Below are positions 53,140 to 64,000 of a stretch of DNA of 64,000 nt, one piece after another. A program made the translations under genes and the position numbers. Below the pieces are notes generated by a model that was not told where the DNA came from, ran no database searches, and saw nothing but the letters and a program-made list of their open reading frames with translations. Numbering within the stretch: position 1 is the first letter of the stretch; each line of letters begins with the position of its first letter. This DNA is from Petunia secreta (Eukaryota > Streptophyta > Magnoliopsida > Solanales > Solanaceae). The DNA lies in contig JARKIP010000616.1 in NCBI GenBank assembly GCA_029990175.1, positions 124,001-188,000 of the forward strand, written 5' to 3'.

Positions 53140-55086
53140 TCATGCTACCAAATCTCCTGCCGTTAGTTCTCTCATCTGGATTGATCCATATTCAATTAAA
53201 TCTTGAATCTTATGTTTAAGAGCAACACATTCGTTAGTGTCCTGCTTGGAAAATTCTGCATGGTAAGCACAATATTTGGTTCCATCAACACATTGTGGGA
53301 GAGGGTCAAATGTACTATTTCCTGATAATGGTTCTAGCACTCCCATATCTTTTAATCTTTCATACAATTGAGCATATGGTTCACCTAAAGATGTGATTTT
53401 CGATGCTGCTTTTTCTCATATTTGAGACACGATCCTAATGGTTTAGACTGGCGGGCCACAAGTGGCAGATGTTGTTGTGGATAATTTAATACTTGCGATT
53501 GTGAATAAAGCTGATAAGCGGTTGCTGCAAATTGATGGTAATTGGGTTGGCATTATAGACTAGATATGGCGCGGGTAGAATTTGATGCTGACTTGGATAA
53601 GTTGGGTATAGTGTGCTTTAGTAAATAGGTTGGTTTGGTGAGTTTCTAAAGGTTGGCTTCTTGTTTGGCCTTTGGTTGATGTCGGCCATATCAATACCAA
53701 CTTCTTCTTCTCTTTTATTGGTCAACTCTCCAACTTTTCCTAGTTCCATTGCTTTATTGGCTGCTTGCAAAGCGATTGGATTAAAGATTCTCCCAGATTT
53801 GAAACCAACTTCAAGAGTTTTTCCGGCCTTGACAAGATTGGCAAAGGTATAATTAGTCATGGCCACCATTCTAAAGGTCTTCCAATGTTTCAATGAAGTG
53901 CGTAACCATTTCTCCTTCGTTCATGGGGGGGGGGGGGGTTTAACCTTTGCAGCTTCACTCCTCCAACATACGGCATGCTCCCTAAATGTTCCACTTGGTT
54001 TCTTTCGAAGCTTAACAATGGCCAAATGATCTAATGGTATTTCCATATTGAATTGAAAGCGCTCCATAAAGTCTTGTGCCATGTCTCCCCAAGAAGTCCA
54101 TTTGCTAGGCTCTTGTTCAGAATACCAGTCTAAAGCTTCTCCCTCCAAACTGTTAATGAATAACTTCATACGCAACCCTTCATTCTTTGCAACTCCAAGG
54201 GGTTTCACAATATCTTCTCAAATGAGATCGAGGGTTTCCCTTGCCATCAAACTTAAACAAATTTGGGTGCCTTATACCCTTCTAGATATTCAATCACAAG
54301 GTGAACACAAAGATCTTCATATTCTAAGCTTTCTTTGTTCTTGCCAACTGATGCTTTACTAATATCACTCATTACCCATGTCTGTACTTTCTTGGCCAAT
54401 TCTCATCTGCCTCAACCACTTCTCTTGCTCCTTCAACACCATTTTGAAACCTTACTTGGGAAATGTAAGCATTTTGGCCACCTGGCTGAGCAACCATATG
54501 TGTGGGTGTATTTTCCTGTGTAGGTTCATCGGGTTGTCTCATTTGAGCAGGTGGGAGGCTGGTGTGGATATTGAGTATAAGGTGGGTAAGCGTACAGAGC
54601 GTAAGGCGGATACGGAGGGTAAGGTGCATAGATAGGTGGAATGGCTTGGCTTATAGGTGCGGTCACTTGTGCAGATTGAGCGTTGTCAGGTGCGAGACTG
54701 TGAACGAGCGGTGTGTTGTAGATAGGTGCATTTGAGTTGTTGATGGCGAGTGCAGGAACATGGACTGTATTTGGGAATAGTGGAGTGTTTGAATTTTTGG
54801 TTCTAAAGTTTGGGTTGGTGGATGATTGAATGATTTTCATGTTTTGGTTTAAGGGCTGAGATGGGTTTGGTCCATGAGTTAACGTTGCCATGCGATTCAG
54901 TTCCTTCAATCTTTCCATCTCAGCTTGCATACATTCCATCTGTTTAGCCATTCCAGCAATTTGTTCATCATGAACAACGACAGCTTGCTCATTTGAAGAC
55001 TTGTGGATACCAGTCTGATTACCGGTCAGATCAATCATTTTTGCTTCACTTTGGATCAAACTCTTAACCAACTCGGGAGTCAACAC
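53140..55086 (-). pseudogene. Gag of the Ogre-like element, broken
   Basis: 55086-54526 has an N-terminal coiled coil (DEQIAGMAKQMECMQAEMERL) and a Pro/Tyr-rich region. A shifted frame (54629-54372) continues with QNGVEGAREVVEADENWPRK. 54208-53921 is the retrotransposon Gag core (MKLFINSLEGEALDWYSE, WTSWGDMAQDFMERFQFN, FREHAVCWRSEAAKVKPP). 53893-53618 carries its end (IGLKS-like GFKSGRIFNP). 53367-53140 holds a CxxH-type knuckle, YCAYHAEFSKQDTNECVALKHKI, typical of Tat Gag. A run of G at 53926-53938 interrupts the frame between the core pieces. At least four breaks, so no full Gag. Confidence 0.85.
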
Positions 55087-56370
55087 GAATCAAACTCGCT
55101 CTTTTTATGGAGAATAAACAAAACAAAAGAAAAATTCAAAACGTAACTATATTAGTTTGCATGTTATTTCCAAAATTGCACAGAATCACATAGAGCGCGT
55201 CACGTAGCGCTTTACATTTTAAACAAGTTGCCATGTGGCAATCACAATTAATTGAGCATGAAATTAAATGCAGGTGTATCCTACCCTGTAAGGTGCCTCT
55301 TTGTGCCAGAGGTGGGCCTAAGACGCCAAATAGGTGATAATAAAAAGTAGTCCAAGCCAGTTTTGCAATAATCGAATTTAGAGTAAGTGACAATAACAGT
55401 AATAATAATTTCTCTTTCATTATAACTTGATTTTGAGTACATCGTTGTTATATCAAAAAATAGAAAGTGCCGGACATAATTTAAATACATTATTTTGAGA
55501 ACAATAAAAAAATATAAATAACTGCGATAACTGCGCTGCATCGGGTCCGAGGAGTTAATGAAACTGAAGTGCGGGCCTAGTTAGGATCAATTTCTTCTTA
55601 CTTGCCCAATCGGTGTAATTCTGATATCTGGTCCCAAATGTCGTTTACATCCAAAAAAACTTGCTTGAATCAAACATCAACCAAATGGATCGAACGTCTT
55701 ATCGTCCTTTCGACTTCTCTTGCCCCTAGCTTGTTATCTTCTTGCAAGTATCTCCTCAATTTCAACTTGACGACTATTTGAATGCCTCTTGAATTCAAGT
55801 ATCTTCTAGTCTACAAAATTAATAAAAGTATTCTAAATTTAATTGATTGCAAAATTTGGCTTGGACTGGAAGTTCCGTTATCACATAAACACATAATATA
55901 CACTGTTGTTGGGTTTAAAACCCGTTAACAAAAAAAGGTGGTTTTTCTAACTATGGAGGCGGTACCAAGGACCGGGTCCAATCTAAGGTTTATGCATGCA
56001 TGTTCCTAACGAAAACTCTAGAGTGGGTTTACTTGACACAAGGCTATTTTGAGTGGCAAGCGGTCACGCGGTAGTAAAACTATCCGCTCACTCCGCAGGT
56101 ACGCGCACTCTTTCTTAAGGGTTTTTTTTGTGAGTTGAGGGTGTATATGCATACACCTCGCGGGTATAAGTAACAATGAAGAAGCTCCCAGGAGTGGGGG
56201 GAAATATGAACGGAATGCTAGTTCAATATGTGCGCAGATAAAAGTGTAGTGATATGCTTTCAGTGACAAACAATTGCAAATAATCAAATTAACTAAACAT
56301 GCTATTTTTAAAATAATAAATAAATAAAGAGCTATCTTGTGAAAACCTTTCGGTTAGAAACTTAAGGTAT
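55087..56370 (-). other. Leader of the Ogre-like element
   Basis: About 1.3 kb between the primer site and gag. No convincing ORF; full Ogre elements have an extra ORF1 here, which I do not see. The ORFs at 55136-55541 and 56018-56287 are short and low in quality. Confidence 0.55.
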
Positions 56371-56390
56371 CCCCAACGGAGTCTCCAAGC

Positions 56391-59300
56391 TGTTGAACCC
56401 CAAAAATTACCTTTCTATTAAAAAAGATAGGTTTCGGGTATATTTCAATAATATGGGATTCCAACAGGTTTCTTTTTGAGTCGCCACCTAATTTAAGAGA
56501 ATTAGGAACCAATTAATTAAATAACGTGTGCAATTACTCCATTTAAGAAAAATGGTCTATTCAGAGATTTTAAGGTCAGAGGTTCAATTATTTTCGAAAG
56601 AAGGTTTTCATTTGAAAAGCACTTTCGAAAATCAGCTAAAAGCGGTTAATCCTTCGGTTTTCACAAAATAGCTAATTAAATGCAAACTTTCAAAGGGTTA
56701 ATATCAAATGCTAAAATCTAAAATTATAATAAATTATGCTTTAAAGAAATACGAATTTAAATATAATAATAATAATATAATGTAATTTTGGCAAGAAATA
56801 GGGAAAACAATTAATATGGAGAAAAAATTTAACTTGAAGTTGCAATTCAAGGGATTTGAAACAAAGTAATTATTTTATTATCTTTCAAATTTTAATTGCA
56901 CGCATCATTTAACTAAAAGATTCAAAATTCATAAATAAGATGAAAATTCTAAAGAAATAAAATATTCACAAAATAACTCAATAACTGAATAAACATTTAT
57001 TCATACACAATCAAATAAATTATTCAATTACAACTAATTATCTAAGGGGAATTCCTAAAGACATGCAATTTCAAAGGATGGGAAAAGAAGAGGGTTAGAA
57101 GAAGAACCCGGAATTTGATAAACTCGCGGGAGCCTTGAATTTATTTAATTTTATACATTTATGCCCATTAGCCTAAAACATCATACTGCTCAAAAGCTTT
57201 TTTTAAAAGAAATTATAAATCTTCAATCTCCACTTTGTGTACTTGAACTTGATATGCAAACGATCCCAATGAGATTCCAAGCCAATGTAAGCCGTCTCAA
57301 GTTATGAGTTTTTAGCCAACTCGTCCCAAGCGTATTATGCAAATGAAAATGAGAGCTAATAATTAGTAACTATTTAAGAAATATACGAAAAGGAATTAAC
57401 ACAGAGCAAAAAGATCTAAGAGGTCCCTAATCTAGTAGATGCCTTTATGTCTAAGCAACCAATAGCTTCCAAAAAAAAAAAAATGATCCACACAGCAAAT
57501 GGATCAATCAATTCAATTTGACAGAAAAAGACATAGGCATCACATTACCATTTTGTTCTAGATTAATACCAACAAAAATGTACTCCATACTAAGCGCGAG
57601 TACATAAGCCAATAAATACAAATAAACATGTTAACCCAAACGAAGGGTGTCAAGTTTATAAGACAAAATTAAACTTTTACGGGTTCTCCAAAATAGACAT
57701 GCCATCACTAAATTAAGCAACTAATGCGAACTCACAAACAAGAACAAATTTACAACGAAACAAATTGATGAACATGCTATTTTAAGTAAACGACTAGCTC
57801 AGATATTACCTACAGTACCCATAAACAAGTACAAAAAGACCTCATTTGGGATTATGCACTAACAATAGGAAGGTGTCTAATTGTTTCCACATTTAATTGT
57901 ATCGCAGACAATGCCATGACAACATTAAGATTTTAGTCGTGTTACTGAAGTAAGCAGGTTCAAAAGTTATTCTAGGCAGCAGCCAAGACAAGCTCCGAGA
58001 CTAATGTTTCAACTAACAAATAAACTTCACATGCTAAATAAAGATAGTTTCATCGATATTATGAAATCTATATCAGGCATGACTAATAGCAATTCCAAAC
58101 CTCTAGACACCCCTACACTGCCCTAAACCACTTCGACCAACTTCAATTGACCAGAAAATAACTCCTCAACTGAACCCTCATAGGAACAGCCCCTCAATAC
58201 TCTCTTCGGACCTGCAAACCTAATCTCTAAATGCCAGGAAACAAACCCTTGAACCCTTCATTCCTACATACTGCCCTGCTTCCACTTTTAACAAGCAAGA
58301 AAAACAACAGGACGAAACAGATAGAGCATGAAACTGACTTTGACAAGATGCAAGAAGGATTTGGAAAACAGACCTGATAAAAGAAGAACAAGCACCAGGA
58401 AAACCCTATGAACAACTAGAACCAGTTCCAAACAACCAAAGCAGACCCCTCCAAAACCAACCTTACAAACTTGGAACAAACATAACAGGGGAAGGGTTGC
58501 TGCAAGTTTACCAATAACAGATTTCATAAATTGAAAAGGAAATCAGAGATAGCAGGACCAAGACTACTAGAGTAGGAAGATGAAACTTTACCAATATCAA
58601 CTAGAAACAAAGATCAAAAATCGAAAGGAAAAATCCTTTTATTAAGAAAAATCAAACAGGAAACAAATTAGGATAGAAACAGGCATCAAGATTCACACTT
58701 TTATCATTCAATGTTTCAAAATTTCACACTCAAATGGATTTCATTCACTTCTATCTGCATAAAGTATAGGTTCTGCTCCTTAAATTCATAAACCTTACTT
58801 GAACTTCATTTGCATACTAGCATTCAAACATCAAATAGGAATAAGAAACTTAAAAGAAAATGAGGTTAATGTTACCTGTTTTTGAGCAGGGAACTGGGCG
58901 AGGGATCCGAGAAAAGCGTAACTCGACTAAGAGCGACGACTCTAGCAAGGTCGTCGACTCGACTAACACAGAAGCAATAAAAAAAATCTAACAGAAACCA
59001 GTAGCACTATCGATAAATTAAAAACTGAAACACTTATATGCCTTTTATATTCTACCGTTTCTCTGTTTCTCCTTCCCCCAAAAAAAATTCTCCTCGAAAT
59101 GAGTAAAAATAAACAATATATATACATGAGATTAGGTTTTGGACTCCCTTTTTAATTTTTTCAAAATCAAACCCCATTTCAGATATTTTACTTCAAAGAT
59201 AGGGGTGAAAATCGTGAATCCCCTAGAGGATGTACAATTTCCATCCTTATCTTCTAGAAAATGCGCGTTGGAAGAAATCTACGACTCGGATTGCACTTTA

Positions 59301-59749
59301 TTCAAAATGAACGATGAGATACGAAATCGCGTGGCTCTGGCACGGAAAAAGCAAAGAAGGGAACGTGGGGGGGGGGGGGCATGGTACGAAATCTTGGCGC
59401 TTTCGATCAGAATTGGGGGGAAATAAAGGTGACTCAAGTAGGGGTTAGGGATTTCGCGGGTCGGGGACTGTATGGAGATTGAATTGGGGAATTAGGTGTG
59501 TCTGAAATGTATATATGCATTTTGCAGAAGTAGGCCTCAAATACAACCTAGAAACAAATTTTGTCTTTCTATTAGAATTGACTAATTAGACAAGGAATTG
59601 CACGGGGTGGTTTAATTGAAGGCTGTATCATGCAATTTTGGCCTATTTTCTTCCAAATTAATCAATTAGCTTTTGGTTTTTAAAATTAGCCTTGTTTAAA
59701 ATATTCAGACATTAATTCAAAAATTTCGGGATAAAATTGGGTATCAACA
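56391..59749 (-). repeat. 5' LTR of the Ogre-like element
   Basis: 3,359 bp. On the minus strand it ends GGGGTTCAACA two bases before the primer site. It is nearly colinear with the 3' LTR. A G run (59367-59378) replaces a shorter one at 49594-49599 in the other copy. Confidence 0.95.
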
Positions 59750-60193
59750 GGATGAATGCCAATCCAGGTCGTCGGTTCTTTGGTTGCAGATATTTTTGGG
59801 TAATTAAATTTTAATTTTTTTGCATTCAAATAAATGCTGTAAAGTTTAATTTTTTATTCTTTTAGGTTCAAATAAATGCTTTAAAGTTTTTTTTAATTTG
59901 CAGAACAATGGGGTTGTTGCTTATAGCTTCTTCTTATGGTGTGACCCCCCAATTCCGGAGCACGCTAAGGAAGTTATTTTGGGGCTTCTCAGAAAAAAGA
60001 GACACATGGAACCTAAGCAAATAAAAAGTTGTTCTTGAGGAAGATTCTATGGATGTTAGTACTACTTATGTTGAAGTTCATTCTTGTAGGTAATGGCGGT
60101 ACTTGTTATCTATTTTGAAGAAGGGACAGGTAAATAAACTAAAATTAAACGCAAAAATTATAATTATAAACTGAAATTTGTTCGTTCATTCAT

Positions 60194-60254
60194 TCATTCA
60201 TTCATAGGGGCCACCGGAGGAGTACATAATAAAGACTTAATTAAAATTAAAAAC

Positions 60255-60339
<85 letters not shown>

Positions 60340-60610
60340 GAATAATAATAAAAAAATTTAATTTGCAGGGGGCCGCTGGAGGAGGAGGAGAATGTGGAGG
60401 ACCCATGTACTCGTCAATGTCTTCCCCAGCCCTTATAAGCAGAAGACGGATCATCCTAGCAATCCTCCTAATGTTCCTCTCTTGGCGGTTTCTGTCAGCA
60501 ACAAGGTTTTGGATCAGCCTGTTTATCTCTTCCCTTAATTGTACTATTTGATCTGGGGATGATTCAGATGGTGGACTTGAAGCTCTTCGTGGATCAGACC
60601 TTCGTGCCAT
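60194..60610 (-). CDS. Small coiled-coil ORF with poly-isoleucine tract, 138 aa
   Basis: ATG at 60610 in the context AAAATGGCA, with a TATA box TTATAAATAC (60684-60675) about 70 bp upstream, so it has a promoter-like layout. Residues 1-25 are basic and Ser/Pro-rich. Residues about 22-60 form a likely coiled coil (DQIVQLREEINRLIQNL, NRQERNIRRIARMIRLLLI). An Asp/Glu and Pro-rich patch (GEDIDEYMGPPHSPPPP) follows. Then the frame enters an AAT/ATT microsatellite read as about 28 isoleucines before ending in SLLCTPPVAPMNE. A splice that removes the microsatellite is possible but I see no clear donor. It lies between the GRF gene and mudrA. Function unknown. Confidence 0.5.
60255..60350. repeat. 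(AAT)n microsatellite
   Basis: About 30 AAT units with one AAG variant near 60339. On the minus strand it codes isoleucine within the ORF at 60194-60610. The flanks GGGGCCACCGGAGGAG (60208) and GGGGGCCGCTGGAGGAG (60368) are similar, as if a short segment was duplicated around the microsatellite. Confidence 0.93.
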
Positions 60611-60674
60611 TTTGGTTTTTGTATAAAACTGGAGTTGATGTTATAGTATTATGGATTTGATGTTGTCTTCTCCT

Positions 60675-60684
60675 GTATTTATAA
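60675..60684 (-). promoter_or_regulatory. TATA box of the coiled-coil ORF
   Basis: TTATAAATAC on the minus strand, 65-74 bp before the ATG at 60610, with an A/C-rich leader between. This is the usual plant spacing for a start site near 60650. Confidence 0.5.
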
Positions 60685-60799
60685 GAAAAAAAATGGAGTA
60701 TGGCCGCATGCTTTATTAAATGAATGATTTGGCTGTTGCACTTCTCCAGAATTGAGTTAGTTTCATTTTGCAGGCGTGTTCTGTGTTCTATGTTCATGC

Positions 60800-61200
60800 T
60801 TGTTCATTGTGTAAAAGCATTAAACGAACACGCCTGTTCACACTTTACACATAAACAAATTAATGAACAACAACCATTGGTTGCAGGATAATCAAGAAGT
60901 TTATTAAACAACGATTGGTTGATGAATAGAACAGAAGTCTATTAATAAACTGTTAGTTGTTTGAACCAACAATTAGTTTCTTGACTCGACTAAAAGTTGA
61001 TTACGATATTTGGCTAATATTGACAAGATCAGTGCTCAATTAAATGACCAACAACACACAATTTCCTTAATATAACATCAAATAAGCCCACAACATGGCC
61101 AGCATCACAATCTCAACAATAACATCAAATAAAAATTACAGTTCTTAAAAACAAATACGATATTGGAATGATGAAACAACTTTGAAAAAACTAAACTAAA
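60800..61200. other. Spacer without recognised genes
   Basis: AT-rich. CAGAAGTCTATTAATAAACTG near 60929-60949 again resembles the GTCTATTAA motif of the arrays at 41954 and 45240. No ORF of note. Confidence 0.5.
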
Positions 61201-61208
61201 TTTCTTGC

Positions 61209-63368
61209 TTATGAGGAAGTAGGGCATGTGGTCCTCTTGTGGCCATATCGTTTGCAATTAGAACATTTATTTCTCCTCTTCCCAGCTTTAAATACTTTCC
61301 CTGTAGATGGCATCCTCCTTTTCTTCTTTCTCCCCCATGCGAGCTTGACGAAAGGTGGATGAATTTTTCTCTCTTGAACATCTTCAGGCAACTCCCATTG
61401 GTCTTCTGAAGGAATTGGGAAAATTGATTATGCATATGCAAGCATGTACATATGTGCCCTATACTATGGAGATGTATATACATAAATACTCGAACCATAT
61501 CCATCTCCAAAGTGATACCTCAGTGCTGCCATTGCGTGTTTGCAAGGAATTTTCTAACGGTCAAACTCTCTGCAAGTACAAGTTCTGTTGTAGAGATTGA
61601 CGTCTTCCTTACCTTCATTGCTGATGACACTATACTCCCCATTGAATACTATGTTCACAAAAAGTGAATTATCATCTTCCATGTTTTTCCTTACAACATC
61701 TTCAGCAGATTGGACTAAGATTGTGTTTGCTTTGCTTATCTCTGAACACCTCTGATAAAAATTCTCGGCAAACTTACTATTAATTGCATCAAACAGAGCA
61801 GTGATGAGAAATTCTCTTTCCTCCCTGAACATTGAGTTAAATGACTCCGCAATGTTCGAGGTCATCACCTCGAACCTATTCCCAAGAAAAAAGGCTCTAG
61901 TCCATTTATCAAATCCAATATCCTGAAGATAATTAGCTAGCGTCACATTTAAACCTTTGATCTCTTTAAAATGTTTGTCAAACTCTTCAAAGTGGTAAGC
62001 CTTTGCTGCTGAATAGTATTTTCCTAGAATATCTCCACGCTTGAACTTTACGTTGATGTTCTCAGCAAGGTGCCACATACAAAAATCATGATGAGCTAGA
62101 GTATAGTACTTGGCAATACCATTTGCAATGCTTGCATGACGATCGGAGATAATGCACAACTCTCCAGTGTTAGGGACAATATCAATAAACTTTTCAAAAA
62201 AATAACCCCATGACTCATCACACTCCTTGTCCACTATACAAAATGCCACCGGATAAATGTGGTTCTTTGTATCTTGTGCAACAACACACAACAATACTCC
62301 ACCATACTTGCCTGTTAAAAATGTGCCATCAACAGCTATAACTTTTCTCATAGTCACGAACCGCCTTATGCAAGCTCCATAAGCAACAAAAAAAAAAATA
62401 CTTGAACCTCCCTTTTCTATCAAGCCTCAAATCAGTCTTACTTCCTTGATTTTTGGTTTCAAGAACACGACGATACGCCCCTATCACAACATAAACATGC
62501 TCTGGTATTCCCCTCATAAAATATTTTGCTATTTCAGCTCTCATTCAACACATCCAATAGCTGATTTTACAACCCATATCTGCATGAACATAACTAGCAA
62601 TGTCTTTTGTAGAAGGACCTTTGTTGTTAATAAATCTAGTCTTCACAAATTCACCAACGACATCGCCAACGCATGAGGATGATGACTGGGAAGGTGTTGC
62701 ACCCTACACGTGTGCTTACCATTGTATTTGGTAATATGAAACATGTTAGAACACTTATACTTCATGGCTCATACCCACTACTTGCAAGCTGGATCAACAC
62801 ATTTGACCACATACAAATTTTTTGTACTTTTCACAGTATTGAAACAGTATGACTTCTTAACTGAAGCAAGCTTAAGACAAATAACTAACTCCCTCTTATT
62901 TTTAAAAGTTCTACCTTTGTAAAAACCTATCACATCATCATAATTATGACTGCTTTCCGTGCCCAAAGTATTAACTATTAGATTGCTCGAACCATTAGTA
63001 TTAACATCATAGTTTAAATTAACCCCTACTACTTCTTCAACATCATAGTTTAAATTTGTTGGATTATATTCATTATAATGGCTGCCCTGATTATACCCAT
63101 CCCATCCATTATCTCCATTGAAATCAACACCTGCTTTGCCCTCTTCTGTTACAGGTGATGATGCCTCAACTGATCCCATGTAAGGAGCAGCATCAGAAGC
63201 AGCAGCAGTAGGCTCATTTGATGCTTCTTCAGAACTTTCAGCTACAGATATCCTCAAGGTGAGCCTAGAAACATCACTTGCAACATCAAGAAGATAGAGA
63301 TGCAAATCATTATTCGTCTTTACGATCGAAAGAGCTATCTTTTCCTTTGCGGTAGCCACACTAAGCAT
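61209..63368 (-). pseudogene. mudrA-type Mutator transposase, broken
   Basis: In minus order: an N-terminal acidic region (63368-63000), then the plant MuDR DNA-binding domain (GFYKGRTFKNKRELVICLKLASVKKSYCFNTVKS in pieces, KCVDPAC). A stretch with several stops (62777-62430) contains KYFMRGIPEHVYVVIGAYRR. The MULE catalytic domain (62423-61554) shows VIAVDGTFLTGKYGG, CIISDRHASIANGI, FCMWHLAEN and SNIAESFN, consistent with the DDE residues and the C-H motif. The SWIM zinc finger CTCREFDR..IPCKHA is cut by a stop at 61554. The end (61391-61209) has the knuckle CSNCKRYGHKRTTC. An intact version would cut and paste the element. This copy has at least three frame breaks, one at an A run near 62392. 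It lies opposite the Ulp1-like gene, as in autonomous MULEs. Confidence 0.92.
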
Positions 63369-64000
63369 ATAAGTAATTGAAACCTGCCTCTTTTAGCCCC
63401 TGTAAACTTTGATAAATTGTCAATTTATTGATACTTGAAATACGGCCACCTGTTTAATGTCAATGTAGATATTAACGAGAGTTAGAGAGACTGATTAGAT
63501 TGAAATAAGGAGTAATAATAGCATGTTTTAGTGGGAGAAAAAACATAGTGTGATCGAGAATTACCTCTGTAGTTCTTTTCGGCTTTTTGTTTCACCTCTA
63601 AATTGCCTCGTTAGTTCTCCTCTGCTGTAGTTATTAACACTAAAATATATTTTTTATTTGCCACATAATAAATACATGGCAAAAAGGATGAGCGAAATAG
63701 AAGAGTTGTTGATTAATTTTTATCAAACTCGACTTCTTGGGCTCAAGTTTCCTTTTATTTTACAAACTAGATACGGTATGCCTATGCACAACACGGGCCC
63801 AACATTCAAATTGAGATGGTTGTAATATTTTTGGTAGTCTACTCATTTGGTTAAAAGGGTAGGAGTAGAGTAAAAAGAAAAGATGACAAACAAATATTTA
63901 ATACATATCAACATAACTAATACATCTACAAATACCTTCATTAGACATTCCAAATATCAAATAAGAAACACCAAAATAATCACAACTAACTTTAATTTGT
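63369..64000. other. Upstream of mudrA and window edge
   Basis: 63369-63700 may be the mudrA 5' leader on the minus strand: a splice-donor-like CAGAG before GTAATTCTC lies at about 63564 and another exon-like piece runs up to 63700. Beyond that the text is AT-rich. A CTAG followed by a GC-rich stretch at 63767-63802 is discussed as a weak Helitron-end candidate. The right terminus of the Mutator-like element is not identified. Confidence 0.35.

Larger units (their letters stand above)
46537..59749 (-). mobile_element. Tat/Ogre-like gypsy retrotransposon, non-autonomous
   Basis: 13,213 bp with about 3.4-kb LTRs and a perfect 5-bp duplication GGATG (46532-46536 and 59750-59754). Orientation is minus: LTR ends TGTTGA...TCAACA, a primer site TTGGAGACTCCGTTGGGG next to the LTR at 56388-56371 (the GACTCCGYTGGGGA type seen in Tat elements), and a purine tract AAAGAGGGCCAGC (49992-49980). 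The interior has a broken gag, then a long 3' untranslated part full of tandem repeats. I find no protease, RT, RNase H or integrase. Very long LTRs and a repeat-rich 3' region are known for Ogre/Tat elements; the clade is inferred. Confidence 0.92.
46459..60038 (+). pseudogene. GRF zinc-finger gene, split by the Ogre-like insertion
   Basis: The two flanks of the retrotransposon form one reading. 46495-46536 gives CECGDQTSLRTSWM and 59755-59799 gives NANPGRRFFGCRYFW, the GRF-type zinc finger (PF06839) with its NPGRRFFGC signature. A GT-AG intron (59800-59903) leads to a second exon with YSFFLWCDPPIPEHAKEVI and a basic end, stop at 60036-60038. Zinc ligands C-x-C and the C of FFGC are present. 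The fourth, usually just before FFxW, is replaced. A TAG (46492-46494) precedes the first Cys and no in-frame ATG is seen, so it was already damaged or starts in an unseen exon. Such proteins bind nucleic acid, and many plant copies are dispersed. Confidence 0.82.

Overview
The window looks like repeat-rich intergenic heterochromatin from a dicot nuclear genome. I see no intact host gene, rRNA, tRNA or CRISPR array. Support for a plant comes from copia, gypsy-like and Tat/Ogre-like LTR retrotransposons, CACTA, hAT, Mutator and Stowaway elements, GT-AG introns and plant-only transposon domains (PF03004, DUF1985, plant MuDR). The overall style suggests an asterid, perhaps Solanaceae, but that is only an impression.

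Layout. 1-2,913: fragments of two LTR elements, both read on the minus strand. 2,914-10,634: a decayed copia gag piece, then an old full-length copia element. 10.6-14.3 kb: a 1.2-kb hAT element with an 8-bp target duplication, a TIR element and two Stowaway MITEs, one inside the other. 14.3-18.65 kb: a probable solo LTR broken by a 3.3-kb CACTA derivative that carries an apparently intact five-exon PF03004 gene. 18.99-20.59 kb: a Mutator-like element with long TIRs and a 9-10 bp target duplication, followed by a degraded MITE and a small inverted-repeat region.

22,453-35,862 is a three-level nest: a CACTA element (target duplication GAA) contains a 10.5-kb non-autonomous gypsy-like element (GAGGG), which contains a 4.9-kb non-autonomous LTR element on the opposite strand (AGACT). 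Neither LTR element shows reverse transcriptase or integrase, but both carry long ORFs that seem distantly related. A Stowaway MITE sits in the CACTA subterminal repeat array.

36.2-40.1 kb is a decayed minus-strand copia element. From about 40.5 kb to the window end lies what reads best as one old, multi-gene Mutator-like element: a broken DUF1985/Ulp1-protease-like gene (+), a GRF zinc-finger gene (+), a small coiled-coil ORF (-) and a broken mudrA transposase gene (-). A 13.2-kb Tat/Ogre-like retrotransposon with about 3.4-kb LTRs (target duplication GGATG) has landed in the GRF coding exon. Its 3' untranslated region holds a 70-bp satellite-like array and two other tandem families.

Most target duplications and repeat boundaries were read directly. 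Family names rest on recognised protein motifs, not on database searches.
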